Below, in pieces: positions 6,627 to 11,599 of a DNA stretch of 11,599 nt (positions are counted from its first letter, which is position 1; every line of letters begins with the position of its first letter). The notes below the pieces were generated by a model. That model had not been told where the DNA came from and ran no database searches. It saw only the letters and a program-made list of their open reading frames with translations. This DNA is from an uncultured Lachnospiraceae bacterium. Its GTDB lineage: Bacteria > Bacillota > Clostridia > Lachnospirales > Lachnospiraceae. The DNA is taken from NCBI GenBank assembly GCA_947589175.1, contig CANPZR010000054.1, positions 1-11,599 on the forward strand, in the 5' to 3' direction. A program made the translations under genes and the position numbers.

Positions 6627-7637
6627 ATGAAAGACAGTCTGGTCGCGCAGAATGGCGCGATTGCGCGAAATCGCACAACAGCGGAGAAAAAGCCCAAAAT
6701 TGAACTGGCGAAGAGCGCCGGGTTCTGCTTCGGCGTGAACCGCGCGGTGGACACCGTACAGCGCCTGGCCGGCCAGTCCGGGAAAAAGGTGTACACCCTG
6801 GGTCCCATCATCCACAATGAAAAGGTGGTGGAGCAGCTGAGGCAGCAGGGGGTCCGGGACGTGGCGGACATATCGGAGATTGACGACCCGGAAGACAGCG
6901 TGCTCATTATCCGATCCCACGGGGTCTCTAAGCAGGTCATTGAGGAGCTGGAGGAAAAGGGAATCTGCTATGAGGACGCCACCTGTCCCTTTGTCAAAAA
7001 AATTCACGAGACTGTGGCCGGCTACAGCGCGAAAGGGTATACGATCGTGATCATCGGGGACGCCCGCCACCCGGAGGTGCAGGGAATCCTCGGCTGGACG
7101 CAGGGAAGGGGCCGCGTCGTCGAGACCAGAGAGGAGGCCGAGGCCTTTTCTGTGGGAGATCCGGAGAACACAAAAGATGCGGAGAACGGGAGAGACCTGG
7201 CGGGGGAGGAATTTCCAGAAGCGGAGAAAAGCGATAACTCCGCTGAAAAAGTGTGCGTGGTGGCGCAGACGACATTTAATTACAAAAAATTTAAAGATTT
7301 AGTTGAAATTCTCTCCAAAAAAGGTTATGATATAATTGCTGTGAATACTATATGCAACGCCACTTCTACCAGACAGGAAGAGGCGGAGCAGCTTGCGGCC
7401 CGTTCCGACGCCATGATCGTCATTGGGGGGACTCACAGCTCCAATTCGCGCAAGCTGTATGAGATTTGTAAAAATCAGTGTGAAAGCACTTTTTTTATCC
7501 AGACAGCAGAGGATCTGAAGACGATTCCAGTCAGTTCCTTTGCAAGCCTAGGCATAACTGCGGGGGCATCGACCCCAAATACTATTATACAGGAGGTTGT
7601 AGAGGCATGTCAGATAAGAGTTTTGAAGAAATGTTAG
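6627..7637 (+). CDS. ispH: 4-hydroxy-3-methylbut-2-enyl diphosphate reductase
   Basis: IspH (LytB) performs the last step of the MEP isoprenoid pathway, reducing HMBPP to IPP and DMAPP with an iron-sulfur cluster. From the ATG at 6627 (336 residues) the three cluster cysteines are Cys34 (AGFCFGV), Cys120 (ATCPFVKK) and Cys243 (TICNATSTR). Substrate-binding histidines are His63, His98 and His148. A GTG start at 6615 overlapping the cmk end is an equally possible alternative: it has GGGAGG five bases upstream, against GGAG six bases upstream of the ATG. Oddities are an N-terminal extension of about 25 residues, an acidic insertion at about 175-207, and a C-terminus whose last residues are read out of frame through the start of the S1 gene. 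All key residues are intact, so it should be active. Confidence 0.94.
   Translation: MKDSLVAQNGAIARNRTTAEKKPKIELAKSAGFCFGVNRAVDTVQRLAGQSGKKVYTLGPIIHNEKVVEQLRQQGVRDVADISEIDDPEDSVLIIRSHGVSKQVIEELEEKGICYEDATCPFVKKIHETVAGYSAKGYTIVIIGDARHPEVQGILGWTQGRGRVVETREEAEAFSVGDPENTKDAENGRDLAGEEFPEAEKSDNSAEKVCVVAQTTFNYKKFKDLVEILSKKGYDIIAVNTICNATSTRQEEAEQLAARSDAMIVIGGTHSSNSRKLYEICKNQCESTFFIQTAEDLKTIPVSSFASLGITAGASTPNTIIQEVVEACQIRVLKKC
7328..7336 (+). promoter_or_regulatory. Possible internal extended -10 promoter for the S1 gene and cheR
   Basis: Inside the 3' third of ispH is TGATATAAT, a perfect extended -10 motif (TG, one base, TATAAT at 7331-7336), in a locally AT-rich stretch. No good -35 box stands at 17 bases, though extended -10 promoters need one less. 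It would start transcription about 265 bases upstream of the S1 gene, giving that highly expressed gene its own supply. A chance match within coding sequence is possible. Confidence 0.3.
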
Positions 7638-8722
7638 AGGATTCACTAGTAACAATCCACAATGGTGAGGTTGTAGAAGGGACAGTTATCGGGGTTAAAG
7701 ACAATGAGATTATCTTGAACATTGGATATAAAGCAGACGGTATCTTGACGAAACACGAATACAGTAACAATGCCGACATTGACTTGACCGCCGAGGTTAA
7801 GCCGGGCGACAAGCTTACCGTAAAGGTCCTGAAGGTGAACGACGGCGAGGGACAGGTGCTGCTCACCTACAAGAGGCTGCAGCAGGACAAGATGAACAAG
7901 ATTTTCGAGGAGGCTTTCGAGAATCAGGAAGTCCTCACTGGAAAGGTAGCCGCCGTGCTGAAGGGCGGACTGAGCGTCGCTTACGGCGAGGGACGGGTAT
8001 TCATCCCGGCCAGCCTGGTATCGGATATGTATGAGAAGGATCTGAGCAAGTACCAGGATCAGGAGATTGAGTTCGTGCTCACCGAGGTAAATCCGTACAA
8101 GAGAAGGATTATCGGAGACCGCAAGAAGCTCATCGTCGAGAAGAAGAAGAAGATGCAGGAAGAGCTGCTGGCCCGCATCGAGGTCGGCATGATGGTAGAG
8201 GGTACTGTGAAGAACCTTACCGATTTTGGCGCGTTTATCGATTTGGGCGGCGCGGACGGACTGCTGCACATCTCCGAGATGTCCTGGGGCAGAGTGGAGG
8301 ATCCGAAGAAGCTGTTCAAGGTCGGCGACACCGTGCGCGTTATGATCAAGGATATCGCGGATACCAAGATTGCCCTGACGCTGAAGCTGGAGGAGAACAA
8401 CCCCTGGAAGAACGCGGCTGAGAAGTATCAGATCGGCAGCCTGGTTACCGGAAAGGTAGCGAGGATGACAGACTTCGGCGCGTTTATTGAGCTGGAGGAG
8501 GGCATTGACGCTCTGTTGCACGTGTCCCAGATTTCCATCGAGCATGTCGAGAAGCCGTCGGATGTTCTGAAGGTAGGACAGGAGATTACCGCGAAGATCG
8601 TGGATTTCAACGAGGACACCAAGAAGATCAGCCTCAGCATTAAGGCCATTGAGCTGGAGAACAGAAAGGCCGCATCGGCTCAGAAGGCAGCCGAGCCGGA
8701 GGAAGAGAGCGTAGAAGAGTAA
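7607..8722 (+). CDS. rpsA: S1 RNA-binding domain protein (30S ribosomal protein S1-like)
   Basis: The 371-residue protein consists of four S1 (OB-fold) RNA-binding domains at about 19-88, 106-173, 191-260 and 277-346, followed by an Ala/Glu-rich acidic tail. Domains 3 and 4 carry the classic TDFGAFIDL/DGLLHISE and TDFGAFIEL/DALLHVSQ signatures. Gram-positive S1-like proteins of this size have fewer domains than the six of E. coli S1, and their role in initiation is less certain. The ATG at 7607 has a perfect AGGAGG ten bases upstream, lying inside ispH. The reading frame differs from ispH, and the genes overlap by 31 bases. Lysine is coded almost only by AAG in most of the gene, unlike ispH, consistent with high expression. 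cheR follows after two bases. Confidence 0.92.
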   Translation: MSDKSFEEMLEDSLVTIHNGEVVEGTVIGVKDNEIILNIGYKADGILTKHEYSNNADIDLTAEVKPGDKLTVKVLKVNDGEGQVLLTYKRLQQDKMNKIFEEAFENQEVLTGKVAAVLKGGLSVAYGEGRVFIPASLVSDMYEKDLSKYQDQEIEFVLTEVNPYKRRIIGDRKKLIVEKKKKMQEELLARIEVGMMVEGTVKNLTDFGAFIDLGGADGLLHISEMSWGRVEDPKKLFKVGDTVRVMIKDIADTKIALTLKLEENNPWKNAAEKYQIGSLVTGKVARMTDFGAFIELEEGIDALLHVSQISIEHVEKPSDVLKVGQEITAKIVDFNEDTKKISLSIKAIELENRKAASAQKAAEPEEESVEE

Positions 8723-8724
8723 AG

Positions 8725-9504
8725 ATGGCGGATAATTATGAAACCTTTAAAAAAGATTATTTACAGCTGTCGGGACTGGATCTGAGCTCGTACAAGGAGA
8801 GCCAGATGAAGCGGCGGATTGACACGTTCATCTCCAAGCACACGTCAGAGGGGTATCACGCCTTTCTGCAGATGCTTAAGGGGAGTTCAGATATATATGA
8901 CAAGTTCATTACATATCTGACGATCAATGTGTCCGAGTTCTACCGCAATCCCAGGCAGTGGCAGACTTTAGAGGAAATTGTGATTCCCAATCTGATTAAG
9001 AAGTTCGGACACCCGTTGAAGGTCTGGAGCGCCGCCTGCTCCACCGGAGACGAGCCCTATTCGCTTGCTATGGTGTTGGGGGAGTTTTTGCCCTTTAACC
9101 AGTTTGAGATACTGGCTACGGATTTTGACAACGAGGTTTTAGGGAAGGCCATAAAGGGATATTATTCAGACAAGAGTTTGAAGGAGCTGCCGAAGAAGTA
9201 CCGCGACAAGTATATTGAGGACGACGGTACCGGCGTTGTGAAGGTGTCCGACAAGCTGAAGAGCTGTATTCAGTTCAAGCAGCACAATCTGTTAAAGGAT
9301 CCCTATCCGAAGGGGATGCACCTGATTGTGTGTCGGAACGTGATGATTTACTTTACCGAGGAGGCCAAGGACGAGATCTATCACAAGTTCGCTAATTCCC
9401 TGCACAAGGAGGGCGTTCTGTTTGTGGGGAGCACCGAGCAGATTATAGGATCGACCAAGTATAATTTTAAAGGTATTCAGTCCTTTTTTTACGAGAGACA
9501 GTGA
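8725..9504 (+). CDS. cheR: CheR-type chemotaxis protein methyltransferase
   Basis: CheR methylates glutamates of chemoreceptors using S-adenosylmethionine, setting adaptation in chemotaxis. The 259-residue protein has the N-terminal helical domain (about 5-70), the TINVSEFYRNP motif (66-76), the SAM-binding SAACSTGDEPYSLAM (from 102), an acidic LATDFDN strand and CRNVMIYF near the end. No TPR extension or VWRF-type receptor-tethering pentapeptide is seen at the C-terminus (SFFYERQ). The ATG at 8725 is two bases after the S1 gene stop, with only a weak AGAAGAG ribosome binding site, so translation may depend on coupling. No other chemotaxis gene is in the window. A clear terminator follows. 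Confidence 0.92.
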   Translation: MADNYETFKKDYLQLSGLDLSSYKESQMKRRIDTFISKHTSEGYHAFLQMLKGSSDIYDKFITYLTINVSEFYRNPRQWQTLEEIVIPNLIKKFGHPLKVWSAACSTGDEPYSLAMVLGEFLPFNQFEILATDFDNEVLGKAIKGYYSDKSLKELPKKYRDKYIEDDGTGVVKVSDKLKSCIQFKQHNLLKDPYPKGMHLIVCRNVMIYFTEEAKDEIYHKFANSLHKEGVLFVGSTEQIIGSTKYNFKGIQSFFYERQ

Positions 9505-9531
9505 GGAATACAAAAGAGCATTGCAGGATCG

Positions 9532-9570
9532 CCACCCTGTTTCAGTTTCAGGGTGGTTGATTTTGTTTTT
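9532..9570 (+). terminator. Rho-independent terminator after cheR
   Basis: A perfect eight-base-pair stem, CCACCCTG (9532-9539) with CAGGGTGG (9549-9556), closes a nine-base loop and is followed by the T-rich TTGATTTTGTTTTTT (9557-9571). The stem starts 27 bases after the cheR stop and ends the cmk-ispH-S1-cheR unit, separating it from plsX. Confidence 0.9.
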
Positions 9571-9599
9571 TGTAATATTTAAGAGCAGGAGGTTTGCGG

Positions 9600-10607
9600 A
9601 TGAGTGAAAAGGTTGTAATTGCCCTGGACGCCATGGGCGGGGATTACGCGCCGGAGGAGACGGTGAAGGGCGCCATAGACGCGGTGTGGGAGCACCCTCT
9701 GGATATCCAGGTGATCCTCGTGGGAAAGGAAGATGAGATCGAACGGGAATTGGGAAAATATGAATATGTGAAGGACTGCATCGAGGTAGTAAACGCCGAT
9801 GAGGTCATAGACATGGGCGAGGTGCCGACCATAGCCATCCGCGAAAAGAAAAATTCTTCCCTGGTGACGGCCATGCGGCTGGTGCGGGACGGCAAGGCGG
9901 ACGCGGTCGTATCTGCCGGTAGCACAGGGGCTATTTTAGTGGGCGGCCAGATTGTAGTCGGACGGATCAAGGGGATCAAGAGGCCGGCGCTCGCACCGTT
10001 TGTCCCCACCAAAAAGGGACCGTCTCTCCTGATTGACTGCGGCGCCAACGTGGACGCCAGGCCGGAGCATCTGGTACAGTTCGCCCAGATGGGCTCGGTC
10101 TATTTTGAAAACACGATGGGCAAGAAAAATCCGACCGTGGGCATCGTCAACATCGGAACGGAAGAAGAAAAGGGCAACCAGCTTGTGAAGGAGACATACC
10201 CGCTGTTAAAGGAGTGCAAGGATATCAACTTTATCGGCAGCGTGGAGGCCAGGGATATCGTATCGGGGGGCGCTGACGTCCTCGTGTGCGAGGCCTTTGT
10301 GGGAAACGTCATTCTGAAATTTTTCGAGGGCGTGGCGCTCACGTTCCTCAGCAGCATCAAGGAGGGGCTTCTCTCCAGCCTGCGCACGAAGATCGGCGCT
10401 GTTCTGATTAAGCCTGCGCTCAAAGGCCTCTTAAAGACGTTTGACACCAGCAGCCAGGGAGGCGCGCCGCTTTTGGGCCTGAAGGGGCTGGTGGTCAAGG
10501 CGCACGGCAACTCCAAGAGCGGCGAGATCAAGACCGCCATCTGTCAGTGCATCGCCTTTAAGGAGAACCGCATTGACAAAAAGATTGCCAAGATTATACA
10601 GGATTAA
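9600..10607 (+). CDS. plsX: Phosphate acyltransferase (acyl-ACP:phosphate)
   Basis: PlsX turns acyl-ACP and inorganic phosphate into acyl-phosphate, the acyl donor for PlsY in membrane phospholipid synthesis. It works in the cytoplasm and at the membrane surface. The 335-residue protein shows ALDAMGGDYAPE at the N-terminus, VSAGSTGAILVGG, LIDCGANVDARPEHL, VGIVNIGTEEEKGNQL and NFIGSVEARDIVSGGADVLVCEAFVGN, all family hallmarks. The ATG at 9600 is preferred over an in-frame TTG at 9594, because AGGAGG (9587-9592) lies seven bases before the ATG and only one base before the TTG. The gene comes after the cheR terminator, so it needs its own promoter. The T-rich, TAATAT-containing stretch at 9557-9580 is the only candidate and is weak. 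Confidence 0.95.
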   Translation: MSEKVVIALDAMGGDYAPEETVKGAIDAVWEHPLDIQVILVGKEDEIERELGKYEYVKDCIEVVNADEVIDMGEVPTIAIREKKNSSLVTAMRLVRDGKADAVVSAGSTGAILVGGQIVVGRIKGIKRPALAPFVPTKKGPSLLIDCGANVDARPEHLVQFAQMGSVYFENTMGKKNPTVGIVNIGTEEEKGNQLVKETYPLLKECKDINFIGSVEARDIVSGGADVLVCEAFVGNVILKFFEGVALTFLSSIKEGLLSSLRTKIGAVLIKPALKGLLKTFDTSSQGGAPLLGLKGLVVKAHGNSKSGEIKTAICQCIAFKENRIDKKIAKIIQD

Positions 10608-10796
10608 AGAGATACGGGACCGAGAGTCCATGCGATTCATGATCGCGTGAAAAAGCATGGTTTTGAGGTCCGCTAAAATGAGATGAAAACGAAGGATAGG
10701 GGCCCGGTAGTCATACTGGGCTTGCCGTCTGTTCATACGCAACTCGAATGAGATTTTATTGATTAAGATAGAAAGCGTCCCGGAATGGAGGATCCC
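10608..10796 (+). other. Structured plsX-rnc spacer with nested hairpins
   Basis: This 189-base spacer holds no recognisable gene, although acpP commonly lies between plsX and rnc. It can form an outer stem GGACC (10617-10621) with GGTCC (10667-10671), an inner stem CCATGC (10628-10633) with GCATGG (10655-10660), and a competing hairpin CATGCGAT with ATCGCGTG (one wobble pair, 10629-10649, allowing one-base register choice). A separate eight-pair hairpin lies at 10702-10721 (GCCCGGTA, loop GTCA, TACTGGGC), with no T-run after it. CGGGAC (10615-10620) recurs inverted as GTCCCG (10777-10782). It matches no riboswitch class I can name. A cis-acting rnc leader, a small RNA or a mobile-element remnant are possible. 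Confidence 0.4.
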
Positions 10797-11507
10797 ATGA
10801 GCGAGAGATTAGAGCAGTTTCAAGAAATAATCGGATATCATTTTCAGAATAAAAGCCTGTTGAAGAACGCGCTGACCCACAGCTCCTTCGCCAACGAAAA
10901 GCGCTGGAAGTACGAGGCCAACAACGAGCGGTTGGAGTTTCTGGGAGACGCGGTGCTAGAGGTGGTCAGCAGCGATTTTATTTTCCATGAAAATCCTCAT
11001 ATGGAGGAGGGGAAAATGACCAAGCTGCGCGCCAGCCTGGTGTGCGAGATGAGTCTGGCCGAGTCGGCCAGGGAGATTCACCTGGGCGAGTACCTCTACA
11101 TGGGACACGGGGAAATCCGCACAGGAGGCGCGGGGAGAGATTCCATTCTCTCGGACGCCTTCGAGGCCGTGATCGGCGCCATTTATCTGGACGGCGGCGT
11201 GGAGCATGCCAGGGAATTTATCCTGAAATACGTGCTCTCGGATATTGAAAAAAAGCAGCTCTTTTACGACAGCAAGAGCATTTTGCAGGAGATGGTGCAG
11301 AGCGTGGACAAGGAGCGGACAAGCATCGTCTATCCTGTGATACGGGAAGAAGGACCCGACCACGACAAGAGCTTTGTGGTGGCCTGTCAGATCAACGGGA
11401 CCGAGTACGGCACGGGACGGGGACACACCAAGAAGGGGGCGGAGCAGAAGGCCGCCTACGAGACGATCCTGATGATCCGGAATCAGGGGATGAGGAAGGA
11501 GAAATAA
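10797..11507 (+). CDS. rnc: Ribonuclease III
   Basis: RNase III cuts double-stranded RNA, notably in maturation of ribosomal RNA precursors and in mRNA turnover. The 236-residue protein has the signature NERLEFLGDAVL (43-54) with catalytic Glu47 and Asp51, and the second acidic pair Asp120 and Glu123 in SDAFEAVIGAIYLDGG. A double-stranded RNA-binding domain follows (about 163-230), ending in GHTKKGAEQKAAYETIL. The ATG at 10797 is preferred because GGAGG (10787-10791) lies five bases upstream. An in-frame ATG at 10785 would add four residues but lacks a ribosome binding site. rnc is followed after three bases by smc, a conserved pairing. RNase III often controls its own mRNA through a leader hairpin, which makes the structured upstream spacer notable. 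Confidence 0.96.
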   Translation: MSERLEQFQEIIGYHFQNKSLLKNALTHSSFANEKRWKYEANNERLEFLGDAVLEVVSSDFIFHENPHMEEGKMTKLRASLVCEMSLAESAREIHLGEYLYMGHGEIRTGGAGRDSILSDAFEAVIGAIYLDGGVEHAREFILKYVLSDIEKKQLFYDSKSILQEMVQSVDKERTSIVYPVIREEGPDHDKSFVVACQINGTEYGTGRGHTKKGAEQKAAYETILMIRNQGMRKEK

Positions 11508-11510
11508 CGG

Positions 11511-11599
11511 ATGTATTTGAAGAGCATTGAGGTACACGGGTTTAAATCCTTTGCCAATAAGCTGATTTTTGAATTTCACAACGGAATCACCGGAATCGT
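11511..11599 (+). CDS. smc: Chromosome segregation protein SMC, N-terminal fragment (cut by window edge)
   Basis: The last 89 bases encode MYLKSIEVHGFKSFANK followed by LIFEFHNGITGI, the unmistakable N-terminus of bacterial SMC ahead of its Walker A loop, which lies beyond the edge. SMC is the long coiled-coil ATPase that organises and separates chromosomes together with ScpA and ScpB. The ATG at 11511 is three bases after the rnc stop, with AAGGAG (11496-11501) nine bases upstream inside rnc. The rnc-smc order is common in Firmicutes. The gene is incomplete only because the window ends. Confidence 0.93.
   Translation, partial: MYLKSIEVHGFKSFANKLIFEFHNGITGI

Noticed and set aside
10655..10664. 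GCATGG followed by TTTT as a terminator after plsX
   Set aside because: The six-pair stem has a loop of about 21 bases and only four Ts. This is too weak to call, though it is recorded as part of the structured spacer.
10702..10721. Strong hairpin before rnc as a terminator
   Set aside because: The stem is good but is followed by TTGCCGTCTG with no T-run, so it is not a classical rho-independent terminator.
1..11599. Mobile elements, CRISPR arrays, tRNA or rRNA genes, phage or defence systems
   Set aside because: No transposase, integrase, regularly spaced repeat, cloverleaf-like region or defence-type protein could be found. The window is almost wholly filled by conserved core genes.

Overview
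The window looks like a chromosomal housekeeping segment from a moderately GC-rich member of the class Clostridia, most likely Lachnospiraceae. This rests on gene order and protein flavour: a RelQ-type alarmone synthetase, rimO-pgsA-cinA(C-terminal type), an HI0933 flavoprotein next to cmk-ispH-S1, a cheR directly behind the S1 gene, and plsX-rnc-smc. Strong AGGAGG-type ribosome binding sites and several GTG or TTG starts fit the same assignment. All supported genes lie on the plus strand. There is no RNA gene, CRISPR array, insertion sequence or phage gene that I can support.

Layout. Positions 1-104 hold a divergent promoter pair: one promoter drives relQ to the right, the other points off the left edge. 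relQ (105-785) is followed by folD (882-1721), rimO (1718-3052) and pgsA (3049-3609), the last three joined by 4-base start/stop overlaps. pncC/cinA-C (3613-4086), a lipoprotein with a GerMN-like look (4091-4582) and an HI0933-family flavoprotein (4601-5830) follow with very short gaps. After a 129-base spacer with an AT-rich promoter-like stretch come cmk (5960-6625), ispH (start 6615 or 6627, end 7637), the S1-domain protein gene (7607-8722) and cheR (8725-9504), closed by a clear rho-independent terminator (9532-9570). plsX (9600-10607), a 189-base structured spacer, rnc (10797-11507) and the first 89 bases of smc (11511 to the edge) finish the window.

Functionally these are core genes: stringent-response signalling (relQ), one-carbon metabolism (folD), ribosome modification and translation (rimO, S1), phospholipid synthesis (pgsA, plsX), NAD-related salvage (pncC), CMP phosphorylation (cmk), isoprenoid synthesis (ispH), chemotaxis (cheR), double-stranded RNA processing (rnc) and chromosome organisation (smc).

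I found no convincing new multi-gene system. The points worth a second look are smaller. ispH and the S1 gene, often fused in Clostridia, are separate here and overlap by 31 bases out of frame. IspH carries an acidic insertion. A 24-base hairpin-plus-ribosome-binding-site element is shared by the folD and cmk leaders. The plsX-rnc spacer lacks the commonly present acpP and instead holds nested hairpins and a possible 22-residue reading frame.
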